Notes under the pieces: generated by a model
The model's database searches: none
Told to the model about the DNA's origin: nothing
What the model saw: the letters and a program-made list of their open reading frames with translations, nothing else
Position numbers and translations under genes: made by a program
Assembly: GCA_014361055.1 (NCBI GenBank)
Contig: JACIWI010000016.1
Span: forward strand, 1-46,277
Length of the DNA stretch: 46,277 bases
Source: Candidatus Bipolaricaulota bacterium
Lineage (GTDB): Bacteria > Bipolaricaulota > Bipolaricaulia > Bipolaricaulales > Bipolaricaulaceae
Direction: 5' to 3'
Shown: piece by piece, positions 14,866 through 24,181 of the stretch
Position numbering within the stretch: position 1 is the stretch's first letter
Layout: each line of letters starts with the position of its first letter

Positions 14866-15569
14866 TCACCCTGCGCATCGATGACATACCCGTACAGGCC
14901 GAACCCGACCAGACCATCCTCGACGCGGCCAAGGCCGCCGGGATCCGCATCCCCACCCTGTGCCACCTTCCGGGCCTCTCCCCGGTGGGGGCGTGCCGGC
15001 TGTGCCTGGTGGAGATCAGGAACTGGAACGGAAAGCTCGTCCCGGCCTGCGCGACCCCTGTCCAAGAGGGGTTGGACGTGGTGGCCAATTCCGACCGCCT
15101 GCGGGAGCTCAGGCGCACGATCCTCGAGCTCCTGTTCGCCGAGCGCAACCACATCTGCGCCTTCTGTGTCGCAAACGGGCACTGTGAGCTCCAGGATCTC
15201 GCCGCGGAGCTCGGGATGGACCACGTGCGCTTCCCGTACCGGTTCCCGCCCCTGCCCCTCGACGCGAGCCACCCGAAATTTGGCATCGACCACAACCGGT
15301 GCATCCTGTGCGGCCGTTGCGTGCGGGCCTGCTCCGAGGTGGAAGGGGCGATGACGTGGGGGTTCGCCGGGAGGGGGATCTTCACCCTGATCGAGGCCGA
15401 CCTCGGCGACCCGTGGGGGGACGCCAAGACATGCACCGGCTGCGGGAAATGCGTCCAGGCTTGCCCTACCGGGGCGCTGTTCGAGAAGGGGCGGGCCACG
15501 GGCGAGCAGGAGAAGCGCCCGGCGATCGTGGCCGCCCTGACGGAAAGGAGGCCGCGTGCCCAAGGTTAG
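14862..15569 (+). CDS. hydA: HydA-type iron-sulfur subunit (NuoG N-terminus/HoxU-like)
   Basis: A 235-residue electron-relay subunit with four predicted clusters. A [2Fe-2S] domain uses Cys34, Cys45, Cys48 and Cys63; a His-ligated [4Fe-4S] uses His97, Cys99, Cys102 and Cys108; and two ferredoxin-type [4Fe-4S] sites use Cys147/150/153 with Cys201 and Cys191/194/197 with Cys157. It lacks the H-cluster domain of [FeFe] HydA, so catalysis must come from HydSL encoded next. This is the arrangement of HydABCSL and of HoxU. Starts at GTG overlapping the previous stop. Confidence 0.92.
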   Translation: MITLRIDDIPVQAEPDQTILDAAKAAGIRIPTLCHLPGLSPVGACRLCLVEIRNWNGKLVPACATPVQEGLDVVANSDRLRELRRTILELLFAERNHICAFCVANGHCELQDLAAELGMDHVRFPYRFPPLPLDASHPKFGIDHNRCILCGRCVRACSEVEGAMTWGFAGRGIFTLIEADLGDPWGDAKTCTGCGKCVQACPTGALFEKGRATGEQEKRPAIVAALTERRPRAQG

Positions 15570-16083
15570 GGTGGCCACGGCGTGGTTCTCCGGTTGTTCC
15601 GGGTGCCACATGTCGTTTTTGGACCTGGACGAGCGGCTGTTGGAATTCGCGGGCAAGGCGGAACTCGTCTATTCGCCGATCGTGGACATAAAGGAGTTCC
15701 CCGACGACGTCGACGTGACCCTGATCGAAGGGGCGGTGGGCACGAGCGAACACCTCCATCTCCTTGCGGAGATCAGGAGGAAATCAAGGCTCCTCGTGGC
15801 GTTCGGGGACTGCGCGGTCACCGGGAACGTCCCGTCCCTGCGCAACCCGATCCCGCGGGAGGAGGTGCTGCATGCGGTGTACGGGGACGGCAGCGTCCCT
15901 GGCCTGGAGGGGGGCGAGGTCCCCAAGCTCCTTCCCCAGGCCCTGCCGCTGCATGCGGTGGTCCGGGTGGATCATTTCCTCCCCGGCTGTCCCCCGCCCC
16001 CGGACCGGATTTGGAAGTTCCTGCGCCAGCTCCTCGCCGGGAAAGAACCCGAGCTCGCCCGGGAGGACCTCCGTTTCGGGTGA
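15556..16083 (+). CDS. hydS: [NiFe] hydrogenase small subunit
   Basis: A 175-residue small subunit of the short cytoplasmic type (HoxY-like, no Tat signal). Cys14 and Cys17 in [13 protein letters not shown], Cys86 in FGDCAVTGN and Cys145 in PGCPPPP are placed for the single proximal [4Fe-4S] cluster that accepts electrons from the NiFe site. No Cys for medial or distal clusters is present, so electrons must leave through HydA. GTG 15556 is preceded by GAAAGGAGG and lies 14 bases inside the 3' end of hydA. Confidence 0.93.
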   Translation: MPKVRVATAWFSGCSGCHMSFLDLDERLLEFAGKAELVYSPIVDIKEFPDDVDVTLIEGAVGTSEHLHLLAEIRRKSRLLVAFGDCAVTGNVPSLRNPIPREEVLHAVYGDGSVPGLEGGEVPKLLPQALPLHAVVRVDHFLPGCPPPPDRIWKFLRQLLAGKEPELAREDLRFG

Positions 16084-16094
16084 AGGGGGTGACG

Positions 16095-17519
16095 GTGAAG
16101 GAAATCAAGGTACCGGTAACCAGGATCGAGGGCCACGGGCTGATCACCCTCCGCCTCGACCGGGGCGGGAAGGTGGCCGCGGCCAAGTTCCACGTCACCG
16201 AGGCCCGCGGGTTCGAACGGTTCTGCCAGGGCCGCACGGTATGGGAGATGCCGGGGATCACCGCCCGCATCTGCGGGATCTGCCCGGTGTCCCATCTGTT
16301 GTGCTCGGCCAAGGCCGGGGACGCCATCCTCGCCGTGCGCCCGCCGCGCCCGGCGGAGGTGCTCCGGCGCCTGATGAACCTGGGCCAGTTCATCCAATCC
16401 CACGCCCTGTCGTTCTTCCACCTTTCCTCCCCAGACCTCCTCTTGGGGTGGGACGCCGATCCCAAGGGCCGCAACGTGTTTGGCCTGGCCCAGGCCCATC
16501 CTCAGCTTGCGCTGGACGGGATCCGCCTGCGCGCGTTCGGGCAGGAGATCATCGCCGCATTGGGGGAGAAGCGCGTCCATCCGGCATGGGCGGTGCCCGG
16601 TGGGGTGCGCCAGCCCCTGTCCCCCGAGGCCCGCGACCGGCTGGCGGCCAAGGTTCCCGAGGCCCGGCGCATCGCCCAGGACGCCCTCGCCCTGTACGAG
16701 GCGCGCCTCCCCGAGTGGGGCGAAGAGATCGAGACGTTCGGGAACTTTCCCAGCCTCTTCATGGCCCTGGTGGCCTCCGATGGGACATGGGAGCACCATG
16801 CGGGGCGGATCCGGTTCGTGGATGCGGACCGCCGAGTCGTCGCCGACGGCCTCGATCCGGCGCGCTACCCCGAGTACATCGGGGAGGCGGTGGAGGGCTG
16901 GTCCTACCTCAAGTTCCCGTACTTCCAAGATGCCGGGTATCCGGAAGGGCTGTACCGCGTGGGGCCCTTGAGCCGGCTCAACTGCTGCGATCGCATGGGG
17001 ACGCCCCTCGCCGATGAGGCCCTCGCCAGATTTCGCGCCCAGGCCGACGGGAAGGCGGTGACCTCGTCGTTCCATTACCACTACGCCCGTTTGATCGAAA
17101 CCCTCGCCGCGGTGGAACAGGTGGCGAGGCTCCTTGAGGATCCGGAGGTTCTCTCGCCCCGGGTGCGGGCCGAAGCGGGGATCAACGAGCTCGAGGGGGT
17201 GGGCGTGCACGAGGCCCCGCGGGGGACCCTGTTCCACCACTATTGGGTGGACGAGCACGGGGTCATCCAGCGGGTCAACCTGATCGTGTCCACCGGGCAC
17301 AACAACCTGGCCATGAACCGGACGGTGGCCCAGATCGCCGCGCGGTACCTGACCGGACGCAAGGTGAGCGACGGGCTCCTCAACCGCCTGGAGGGGGGGA
17401 TCCGCGCCTACGACCCGTGTCTGTCCTGCTCGGTACACGCCGTGGGGCGGATGCCGCTCCGGGTGGTCCTCGTGGGGCCGACCGGCGAGGTGTTGGACGA
17501 AAGGACGCGGGACGCATGA
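16095..17519 (+). CDS. hydL: [NiFe] hydrogenase large (catalytic) subunit
   Basis: A 474-residue catalytic subunit. The L1 motif RICGIC gives Cys60 and Cys63, and the L2 motif DPCLSCSVH gives Cys442 and Cys445; these four bind the NiFe(CN)2CO centre. After His448 come 26 residues (from AVGRMPL), a HoxH-like C-terminal extension expected to be removed by a maturation protease, encoded next. N-terminal VTRIEGHG is typical. Sequence around L2 resembles group 3 (bidirectional, NAD(P)-linked) enzymes. GTG 16095 was chosen from the AAGGGGG site (16083-16089); GTG 16080 and 16089 are alternatives. Confidence 0.94.
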   Translation: MKEIKVPVTRIEGHGLITLRLDRGGKVAAAKFHVTEARGFERFCQGRTVWEMPGITARICGICPVSHLLCSAKAGDAILAVRPPRPAEVLRRLMNLGQFIQSHALSFFHLSSPDLLLGWDADPKGRNVFGLAQAHPQLALDGIRLRAFGQEIIAALGEKRVHPAWAVPGGVRQPLSPEARDRLAAKVPEARRIAQDALALYEARLPEWGEEIETFGNFPSLFMALVASDGTWEHHAGRIRFVDADRRVVADGLDPARYPEYIGEAVEGWSYLKFPYFQDAGYPEGLYRVGPLSRLNCCDRMGTPLADEALARFRAQADGKAVTSSFHYHYARLIETLAAVEQVARLLEDPEVLSPRVRAEAGINELEGVGVHEAPRGTLFHHYWVDEHGVIQRVNLIVSTGHNNLAMNRTVAQIAARYLTGRKVSDGLLNRLEGGIRAYDPCLSCSVHAVGRMPLRVVLVGPTGEVLDERTRDA

Positions 17520-17944
17520 TCCTCGTGATCGGGCTCGGCCATCCCCTCCGTCGGGATGACGGGGTCGGGCTGTGGGTGGCCAGCCGCCTCCAGGGGGTCG
17601 AGGGGCTGAAGGTGCTGGGGACGCAGGAGCTCGTGCCGGAGCTCATCCCCCAGGTGGCGGTGGCAGACCTCGTGATCTTCGTGGACGCCCGGATCGGGTC
17701 CGGCCCGGTGCGCTGGGAACCCGTCCACCCCGGGCACCGGCCCGCGCTCACCCACACCTTCACCCCACCGGGCCTCCTCGCTTGGGCGGAGCACCTGTTC
17801 GGCCGGGCTCCGGAGGCGTGGCTGGTTACCGTCCCCGCCCGCGACCTCGCCTTCGGCGAGGGGCTGTCCCCGCGCACGCGCCGGGCGGCGGAGGCGCTTC
17901 TGGGGCGGCTGCGGGCCTACCTCGGCCGAGAGGAGGGGGCGTGA
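17516..17944 (+). CDS. Hydrogenase maturation protease (HycI/HoxW family)
   Basis: A 142-residue nickel-dependent endopeptidase that trims the C-terminus of the large subunit once nickel is inserted. The N-terminal [15 protein letters not shown] matches the family GxGNxLxxDDGxG motif with Asn replaced by His; [12 protein letters not shown] and VIFVDARI supply the acidic metal-binding residues (Glu and Asp). A His in [13 protein letters not shown] fits the third ligand. Starts on an ATGA overlap with hydL, so enzyme and substrate are co-translated. The HydL extension after DPCLSCSVH is its predicted target. Confidence 0.9.
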   Translation: MILVIGLGHPLRRDDGVGLWVASRLQGVEGLKVLGTQELVPELIPQVAVADLVIFVDARIGSGPVRWEPVHPGHRPALTHTFTPPGLLAWAEHLFGRAPEAWLVTVPARDLAFGEGLSPRTRRAAEALLGRLRAYLGREEGA

Positions 17945-19731
17945 GGCGCCTTGAAGTCCTGATTTGCTCGGGAACCGCTTGTCAATCCTCGGGAGGCCTC
18001 CACGTGAAGCGGGCCCTGCTCCAGGCCCTGGCCGATCACGGCCTGGCAAGCGAGGTCCAGCTGGTGGAGACAGGATGCATGGGGCCGTGCGAGCTGGGGC
18101 CGGTGCTCCTCGTGTACCCGGAGGGCACCTTCTACGTCCGGGTCCGCCCCGAGGACGCCGCGGAGATCGTGGTCGAGCACTTCCTGAAAGGGCGGCCGGT
18201 ACGGCGGCTCCTGTGGACGGAAGGGGCGCCTCCCCCCCGGGAGATCCCGTTCTTCGCCCGCCAGAAGAAGCTGGTGCTCGCCAACTCCGGGGTCATCGAC
18301 CCGGAGAGGATCGAGGAGTACATCGCCGTCGGGGGCTACGAGGCCCTCGGCCGGGCCCTGACCCAGATGACGCCGGAGCAGGTCATCGCCGAGGTCCGGC
18401 GGTCCGGCCTCCGGGGCCGGGGCGGGGCCGGGTTCCCCACCGGGGCCAAATGGGAGGCGGTGCGGGCCGCCCCGGGGACCCCGAAGTACGTGATCTGCAA
18501 CGCCGACGAGGGCGATCCGGGAGCGTTCATGGACCGGGCCGTGCTCGAAGGGGATCCCCACAGCGTGCTTGAAGGGATGGCCATCGCCGCCTACGCGGTG
18601 GGGGCCAACCACGGTTACATCTACGTGCGCGCCGAGTACCCGCTGGCCGTGAGGCGCCTCGAGGTGGCGATCGCCCAGGCCCGGAAGCTGGGCGTCCTCG
18701 GGGAGCGCATTTTCGACGCCGACTTCTCGTTCGACATCGAGCTCCGGATGGGGGCGGGCGCGTTCGTGTGCGGCGAGGAGACGGCGCTCATCGCGTCCAT
18801 CGAGGGCCGTCGCGGTGAGCCACGGCCGCGCCCGCCGTACCCGGCCACGTCCGGGCTGTGGGGCAAACCCACGTTGATCAACAACGTCGAGACCTACGCG
18901 AGCGTCCGCCACATCATCCTGAACGGGGCGGACTGGTTTGCCCAGATCGGCACCGCCGGGAGCAAGGGGACCAAGGTGTTCGCCCTCGCCGGCAAGGTCC
19001 GGAACACCGGCCTCGTCGAGGTGCCGATGGGGATCACCCTCCGGGAGCTGATCTTCGACATCGGCGGCGGGGTCCCTGCGGGACGAGCGTTCAAGGCGGT
19101 CCAGATCGGGGGGCCGTCCGGGGGGTGCCTTCCGGCATCCCTCCTCGACGTGCCGGTGGACTACGACTCGCTCCGGGAACACGGGGCGATCATGGGCTCC
19201 GGGGGCCTGATCGTCCTCGACGATTCGGCGTGCATGGTGAACGTGGCCAAGTTCTTCCTGGAGTTCACCGCCGATGAGTCCTGCGGGAAATGCATCCCAT
19301 GCCGGGTGGGGACGCGGATGATGCTCGGGATCCTCGACCGGATCACCCGGGGCGAGGGAGACGAGGAGGACCTCCGACGGCTTGTGGAGATCGGGGAGAT
19401 GGTGCGGGCTGCCTCCCTGTGTGGCCTCGGGCAGACCGCACCCAACCCGGTCCTCTCCACCCTCCGCTACTTCGAGGACGAGTACCGGGCCCACATCCAC
19501 GAGCGGGCCTGCCCGGCGGGCGTGTGCCCAGACCTCGTCCACTACGCGATCCTGGCCGAGCGGTGCCGGGCTTGCGACGCCTGCCGGCGGGCCTGTCCCA
19601 CCGGGGCTGCCCAGGGGACCCCCGGGCAGCCGCCGTACCGGATCGTGGATTCCCTGTGCATCCGGTGCGGGGCGTGTTTGGAGGCCTGCCCGTTCGGGGC
19701 GGTGGAGAAGCGGCCCGGTCAAAGGGGGTGA
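17941..19731 (+). CDS. hydB: HydB/NuoF-type flavin subunit with ferredoxin domains, copy 1
   Basis: A 596-residue protein. Residues 1-85: thioredoxin-like [2Fe-2S] domain with Cys9, Cys14, Cys46 and Cys50. Residues about 115-470: FMN/NAD(H)-binding NuoF core with [23 protein letters not shown] and [12 protein letters not shown], then SLBB and the [4Fe-4S] motif [13 protein letters not shown] with the later CGLGQ cysteine. The last about 60 residues carry two ferredoxin motifs ([12 protein letters not shown] and [12 protein letters not shown]). This is the complete bifurcating-type HydB architecture. GTG start overlaps the protease stop. Confidence 0.93.
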   Translation: MRRLEVLICSGTACQSSGGLHVKRALLQALADHGLASEVQLVETGCMGPCELGPVLLVYPEGTFYVRVRPEDAAEIVVEHFLKGRPVRRLLWTEGAPPPREIPFFARQKKLVLANSGVIDPERIEEYIAVGGYEALGRALTQMTPEQVIAEVRRSGLRGRGGAGFPTGAKWEAVRAAPGTPKYVICNADEGDPGAFMDRAVLEGDPHSVLEGMAIAAYAVGANHGYIYVRAEYPLAVRRLEVAIAQARKLGVLGERIFDADFSFDIELRMGAGAFVCGEETALIASIEGRRGEPRPRPPYPATSGLWGKPTLINNVETYASVRHIILNGADWFAQIGTAGSKGTKVFALAGKVRNTGLVEVPMGITLRELIFDIGGGVPAGRAFKAVQIGGPSGGCLPASLLDVPVDYDSLREHGAIMGSGGLIVLDDSACMVNVAKFFLEFTADESCGKCIPCRVGTRMMLGILDRITRGEGDEEDLRRLVEIGEMVRAASLCGLGQTAPNPVLSTLRYFEDEYRAHIHERACPAGVCPDLVHYAILAERCRACDACRRACPTGAAQGTPGQPPYRIVDSLCIRCGACLEACPFGAVEKRPGQRG

Positions 19732-19733
19732 CG

Positions 19734-20192
19734 GTGGACAAGGAAACGATCATCGGCCAGTATCCGCGGTCTCCGGATTGCCTCCTTTCCATCCTCCACG
19801 ACCTCCAGGAGGCGAACCCGGAGAACTACCTGACCGAGGACGACCTGGCGCTCGTCGCAGCCCACGTAGGGCTTCCGCTCTCGGCGGTTCACGACGCGGT
19901 GACGTTCTACTCCATGTTCAGTCTCCGTCCCCGTGGCCGCCACATCATCCGCCTGTGCGCGTCCCCGAACTGCCATCTCGCCGGGGCGTGGTCGGCCCTC
20001 GCGGAGCTGCGGACGCTCCTCGGGGTGGACGTGGGCGGGACCACGCCCGACGGCCTATTCACCCTCGAGCTCACGAGCTGCCTCGGGGTCTGTGGGGTGG
20101 CTCCGGTGATGATGGTGGACGATGAGGTGGTGGGGAACCTCACCCCGGACAAGGTTCGTCAGACGATCGCGCGGTATCGGGAGGCGGGATGA
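19734..20192 (+). CDS. hydC: HydC/NuoE-type [2Fe-2S] subunit, copy 2
   Basis: A 152-residue NuoE homologue with Cys75, Cys80, Cys116 and Cys120 for one [2Fe-2S] cluster. It differs from copy 1 through most of its length but keeps VAPVMMVDDEV near the end, where copy 1 has LAPVMMVDDEV. Start GTG 19734 follows AAAGGGGG by 5 bases; another GTG at 19728 overlaps the hydB1 stop. It is sandwiched between the two hydB genes and may serve either one. Confidence 0.9.
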   Translation: MDKETIIGQYPRSPDCLLSILHDLQEANPENYLTEDDLALVAAHVGLPLSAVHDAVTFYSMFSLRPRGRHIIRLCASPNCHLAGAWSALAELRTLLGVDVGGTTPDGLFTLELTSCLGVCGVAPVMMVDDEVVGNLTPDKVRQTIARYREAG

Positions 20193-21811
20193 AGATCGCC
20201 AGGGCCCACGTGCTCGTTGGTGTGGACGACGAGGCGCGCCTCGCCGGTGTGGACGAGGTGCTGGCCGTCCTGCGGGGGGCGATCGCCGAGCTCGGCCTGG
20301 AGGGCGAGGTCCGGGTGGTGGAGACCGGAACCCTCGGCATTTCCGGTCGCGGGGTGGCGATCGCCGTGTACCCGGATGGGGTGTACTACGCCGGGGTGAC
20401 CCCGGCCGACGCCCGGACCATCGCCGAGGAGCACCTTTGGAAAGGGCGGCCGGTCGAGCGGCTGCGCCTGCCCACCGCGGCCCCGGTGGCCCGGCCCGGG
20501 GAGATCCTCGGCCGCCAGACCCGGGTGGTGCTCGCCAACTGTGGGGTCATCGATCCGGAGGAGATCGACGAGTACATCGCCGTCGGCGGCTACGAGGCCC
20601 TGGCCCGGGCGGTGACGGAGATGACCCCGGAGGCGGTCATCGACGAGGTCAAGCGGTCCGGCCTCCGCGGCCGGGGCGGGGCCGGGTTCCCCACCGGGGT
20701 CAAATGGTCGGCGGTGCGCCTGGCCTCGGGCCCGGAGAAGTACGTGATCTGCAACGCCGACGAGGGCGAGCCAGGCACGTTCAAGGACCGGCTGATCCTG
20801 GAGGGCGATCCGCATAAGCTCATCGAGGCGATGGCCATCGCCGCGTACGCGGTGGGCGCCCGGACGGGCATCGTCTATGTGCGCGGGGAGTACAAGCTCT
20901 CCATCGCCCGGATCAGCCGGGCCATCGCCCAGGCCCGGGAGTACGGGCTCCTCGGCCCGCGGATCCTCGACACCGCCTTCTCGTTCGACATCGAGGTCCG
21001 GCCGGGGGCCGGGGCGTACGTGTGCGGGGAGGAGACGGCCCTCATCGAGTCTCTGGAGGGCAAGCGCGGCTGGCCCCGGATCCGCCCGCCCTACCCGGTG
21101 ACCCACGGCTTGTGGGGAAAGCCGACGGTGGTGAACAACGTGGAGACGCTCGCCAACGTCCCCGAGATCCTCCGGCGGGGGGCGGCGTGGTACCGGACGC
21201 TCGGCACCCCCACCTGCCCGGGGACGAAGGTGTACACGATCCTCGGACACGTGCGGTTCCCCGGCCTCGTGGAGGTCCCGATGGGGACCCCGCTGCGGAC
21301 GCTCGTCTACGAGCTCGGCGGTGGGCTCCCCGAGGGGCGGGCGCTCAAGGGGTTGCTCATCGGCGGGGCGGCGGGAGCGTTTCTCCCCCCGGCAGCCCTG
21401 GATGTGCGCATGGATTTCGACTCGCTTGCGGAGCGGGCGGCGGTCCTGGGATCGGGGGCGATCCTGGTCATGGACGAGACGACGTGCATCGTGGACATGC
21501 TCGGGAGCGTCCTCCGGTTCTTCCGCCACGAATCGTGCGGCCAGTGCGTCCCCTGCCGGGCAGGGACGGACGCGCTGGTGCGGCTGATGGCGGCCCTCCA
21601 AGCCGGGGAGGGGGGCGAGCGGATCCTGTCGCAGATGGTGGAGATCGTGGACGCGATGCGGCTCGCTTCCCTATGCCCCCTGGGCCAGTCGGTGGCCCTT
21701 CCCGTGTGCACCGCAGTGGATGGATTCCGGGACGAGTTCCTCGCCCATGCCCGGGGAAACCCATGCCCGCGGTGCTGGGCCAACGCCCATCCCCGTGAGG
21801 GGGCACCATGA
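20189..21811 (+). CDS. hydB: HydB/NuoF-type flavin subunit, copy 2, cluster-depleted
   Basis: A 540-residue NuoF homologue. The FMN/NAD core is intact ([40 protein letters not shown]) and so is the [4Fe-4S] site (ESCGQCVPCRAGT plus Cys in LCPLGQS). The N-terminal thioredoxin-like domain is present, but ETGTLGIS replaces ETGCMGPC of copy 1 and there is no Cys in the first 100 residues. The C-terminal two-cluster ferredoxin domain is missing; only a CPRC remnant remains near the end. The NADEGEPGTFKDR loop resembles NuoF/HoxF rather than HydB1 (GDPGAFMDR), so it may use a different nucleotide or role. ATGA overlaps join it to hydC2 and to the next gene. Confidence 0.9.
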   Translation: MKIARAHVLVGVDDEARLAGVDEVLAVLRGAIAELGLEGEVRVVETGTLGISGRGVAIAVYPDGVYYAGVTPADARTIAEEHLWKGRPVERLRLPTAAPVARPGEILGRQTRVVLANCGVIDPEEIDEYIAVGGYEALARAVTEMTPEAVIDEVKRSGLRGRGGAGFPTGVKWSAVRLASGPEKYVICNADEGEPGTFKDRLILEGDPHKLIEAMAIAAYAVGARTGIVYVRGEYKLSIARISRAIAQAREYGLLGPRILDTAFSFDIEVRPGAGAYVCGEETALIESLEGKRGWPRIRPPYPVTHGLWGKPTVVNNVETLANVPEILRRGAAWYRTLGTPTCPGTKVYTILGHVRFPGLVEVPMGTPLRTLVYELGGGLPEGRALKGLLIGGAAGAFLPPAALDVRMDFDSLAERAAVLGSGAILVMDETTCIVDMLGSVLRFFRHESCGQCVPCRAGTDALVRLMAALQAGEGGERILSQMVEIVDAMRLASLCPLGQSVALPVCTAVDGFRDEFLAHARGNPCPRCWANAHPREGAP

Positions 21812-23136
21812 AGCTCACCTTTGCCGGGGCAGCGGGCACGGTCACGGGGTCCTGCTTCCATCTTGAGGCGGGCGGGACCCGGCTTTTGGTGGACTGCGGG
21901 ATGTTCCAGGGGCTGCCGGAGCTTGAGGCCCGGAACCTCGCGCCGTTCCCGTTCGATCCGGCCAAGGTGGACTGGCTCTTCCTCACCCACGGCCACCTCG
22001 ACCACCTGGGGCTGATCCCCCGTCTTGTCCGGGAGGGGTTCCGCGGCCGCGGCGTGTGCACCGTGCCGACCCGGGACATCGCCCACGTCATGCTCATGGA
22101 CGCCGCGAGGATCCAGGAGGAGGAAGGGGAGGCCGCCCTGTACACGGCCGCCGACGCCCTGGCTGCCCTGGATCGGTTCGTGGTCCAGATAGAGTACGGG
22201 GAGGAACTGGAGCTTGGGGCGGGGATCACGGTTCGGTTCCACGACGCCGGCCACATCCTGGGAGCGGCGTCCGTGGAGGTCCGGGCCGAGGGTAAGACGG
22301 TCGTGTTTTCCGGCGACCTCGGCAACCGGGGCAAGCCCCTGGTCACCGACCCCGCCTATCCGCCCAAAGCCGACGTGTTGGTGCTCGAGTCCACCTACGG
22401 CGATCGCCACCACCCGCCCTTTGAGGAGTCGGTGGAGGAGCTCCGGCGGGCGATCGTGGACACCCTGGCCGCCGGGGGCAACGTGGTCATCCCCTCGTTC
22501 GCCCTGGAGCGGACCCAGGAGGTGCTGTACATCCTGTTCCATCTGTGGCGGGAGCGGAAGATCCCGGAGTGCCGCATCTACCTGGACTCCCCCCTCGCCA
22601 CCCATGCCACCCGCATCTTCGAGCGGTACACGGAGCGCTTCCCCAGCCCGGCGCGGAAGCTGTTCCGCAAAAAGCGCGACCCGTTCGACTTCGAGCTCCT
22701 CGAGTACACGCTCACCAAGAAAGATTCGAAGCGCATCTCCGAGGAGCGAGGGGTGATCATCATCGCCGGCTCGGGGATGTGCACCGGCGGGCGGGTCCTC
22801 TACCACCTGCGGGACAACCTCCCCCGGCCGGAGTCGGCAATCGTGTTCGTCGGGTTCCAAGCGATGGGGACGCTGGGGAGGGAGATCGTGGACGGGGCGT
22901 CGAGGGTGGAGGTGTTGGGGTCGGTGGTGCCGGTGCGGGCGTCCATCTGGCGGATCGAGGGCCTGTCTGCCCACGCGGATCAGCCGATCCTGGTGGACTG
23001 GGCGCTGCACGCCGATCCGGGGCAGGTGTTCCTGGTGCACGGGGAGGAGCCGGCGCTGGCGGCGTTGGCGGAGCGCCTGTCCGCCCACGGCTACGCGGCC
23101 CGCATCCCGGCGTGGCATGAGGCGGTCGTCCTATGA
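21808..23136 (+). CDS. Metallo-beta-lactamase/beta-CASP RNase (CPSF73-like)
   Basis: A 442-residue cytosolic nuclease-type protein. The zinc motif is LTHGHLDHLG (near residues 68-77); further metal ligands are HDAGHILGA and SGDLG. The beta-CASP insert follows, and the family motifs GSGMCTGGR and LSAHADQ close the active site. Relatives process or degrade RNA. Encoded with overlapping ATGA junctions on both sides at the end of the hydrogenase operon; a link to hydrogenase function is not evident, and it may simply be co-transcribed. Confidence 0.88.
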   Translation: MKLTFAGAAGTVTGSCFHLEAGGTRLLVDCGMFQGLPELEARNLAPFPFDPAKVDWLFLTHGHLDHLGLIPRLVREGFRGRGVCTVPTRDIAHVMLMDAARIQEEEGEAALYTAADALAALDRFVVQIEYGEELELGAGITVRFHDAGHILGAASVEVRAEGKTVVFSGDLGNRGKPLVTDPAYPPKADVLVLESTYGDRHHPPFEESVEELRRAIVDTLAAGGNVVIPSFALERTQEVLYILFHLWRERKIPECRIYLDSPLATHATRIFERYTERFPSPARKLFRKKRDPFDFELLEYTLTKKDSKRISEERGVIIIAGSGMCTGGRVLYHLRDNLPRPESAIVFVGFQAMGTLGREIVDGASRVEVLGSVVPVRASIWRIEGLSAHADQPILVDWALHADPGQVFLVHGEEPALAALAERLSAHGYAARIPAWHEAVVL

Positions 23137-24065
23137 AGATCGCGGTCCTGGGCAGCCTGAACATGGATCTGGTGGTGGAGGTGGACCATCTCCCCCGGCC
23201 GGGAGAGACGGTGCTCGGCCACGGCCTGGCCCGCTACCCCGGGGGCAAAGGGAACAACCAGGCCATCGCCGCCGCGCGCCTTGGGGCGGAGGTGCACCTG
23301 TTCGGGCGGGTGGGGAAGGATGCGTTCGGGGACGAGCTCCTGGCCGTGGCCCGGGACGCCGGGGTGGACGTGTCGGCGGTGGAGCAGGTGGACGGGGAGG
23401 CCACGGGCATATCCATGATCATGGTCGGCCCGAACGGCCAGAACATGATCGCCTACGCCCCGGGGGCCAACGGCCGCGTGGCCGAGGCGTACGTGACGGG
23501 TGCCCTTCCGCGCCTCGCGGAGGCCGACGCGATCCTGGTCCAGCTGGAGATCCCTCTCTCTGCGGTGGCCGCCCTGCTCCACGGGCTCCCCCCCGAGCGG
23601 CCGCTGGTGATCTTGGACCCCGCCCCGGCCCAAGACCTGACCGCGCTTCCCCTGCGCCGGGTGGACTTCTTGACCCCCAACCGGGAGGAGTTCGCCGTCC
23701 TGACCGGTTGGTCGGCGAGCGGGGTGACCGAGGCCGGGCGGGCTGGCCAAGCCCTGCTCGACCTGGGCGTACGGCATTTGGTGGTCACCGCCGACGCGGA
23801 CGGGGCGTTCCTCGTGGAGCGGGGCGGGGCGACCCGGTTCCCCGCTTACCCGGTGGAAGTGGTGGACGCCACCGGGGCCGGGGACGCGTTCAACGCGGCG
23901 CTGGCGGTGAAGTTGGCCGCCGGCCGGGGGCCGTACGAGGCGATCGGGTTCGCCAACGCCGTGGCCGCCCTCGCCGTGACCCGGCGGGGCGCCGTCCCGG
24001 CCCTCCCCACCCTGGCCGAGGTCCAGGCGTTCCTGAGCCGCCGTCGATCCCCGGCCCTCGGTTGA
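23133..24065 (+). CDS. rbsK: Ribokinase (PfkB family)
   Basis: A 310-residue sugar kinase: phosphorylates D-ribose (or a similar furanose) with ATP. Residues 1-45 have the substrate signature VLGSLNMDLVVEVDHLPRPGE and YPGGKGNNQAIAAARLGA; NREE supplies the Mg2+/phosphate motif; VVDATGAGDAFNAAL contains the anion hole and catalytic Asp. Full family length. Last gene of the operon. Its TGA stop (24063-24065) lies inside the -35 box of the next promoter. No ribose transporter is next to it. Confidence 0.88.
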   Translation: MKIAVLGSLNMDLVVEVDHLPRPGETVLGHGLARYPGGKGNNQAIAAARLGAEVHLFGRVGKDAFGDELLAVARDAGVDVSAVEQVDGEATGISMIMVGPNGQNMIAYAPGANGRVAEAYVTGALPRLAEADAILVQLEIPLSAVAALLHGLPPERPLVILDPAPAQDLTALPLRRVDFLTPNREEFAVLTGWSASGVTEAGRAGQALLDLGVRHLVVTADADGAFLVERGGATRFPAYPVEVVDATGAGDAFNAALAVKLAAGRGPYEAIGFANAVAALAVTRRGAVPALPTLAEVQAFLSRRRSPALG

Positions 24066-24090
24066 CAGGCGGGTCGGGACCCCGTATAGT
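24062..24090 (+). promoter_or_regulatory. Strong promoter before the asnA leader
   Basis: TTGACA (24062-24067), 17-bp spacer, TATAGT (24085-24090), the closest match to consensus in the window. The predicted +1 coincides with the ATG of the leader ORF at 24098. Confidence 0.75.
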
Positions 24091-24097
24091 CGCGGCC

Positions 24098-24181
24098 ATG
24101 GCTGGGGTGATCGCGATGAGCATCGTGGTACGGAAGGTCCTTCCCCCCTTGGGGCCCGTCAACGCCCCGGCCGGGGCGTAA
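24098..24181 (+). CDS. Putative 27-residue leader peptide upstream of asnA
   Basis: The ORF starts 8 bases after a near-consensus -10 box and ends in TAA. Its peptide begins MAGVIAMSIVVRK and ends GPVNAPAGA, rich in Val/Ile/Ala, with one Asn codon near the end. The last codons (24163-24178) are a perfect 16-base palindrome, CGCCCCGG followed by CCGGGGCG, that can form a hairpin just before the stop. Another stem, CCACGGC/GCCGTGG (24231-24247), lies closer to asnA. The layout suggests attenuation, but the codon content does not clearly point to an amino acid. Confidence 0.4.
   Translation: MAGVIAMSIVVRKVLPPLGPVNAPAGA

Noticed and set aside
15582-16094. N-terminal extension of hydL through hydS
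   Set aside because: Overlaps the small subunit and lacks homology; the Shine-Dalgarno before 16095 sets the start.
15972-17438. Long minus-strand frame opposite hydL
   Set aside because: Shadow of a high-GC coding strand.
17917-19722. 601-codon minus-strand frame opposite hydB1
   Set aside because: No family features; mirrors codon structure of hydB1.
20159-21601. Minus-strand frame opposite hydB2
   Set aside because: Same reason: shadow frame rich in Arg, Gly, Pro and His.
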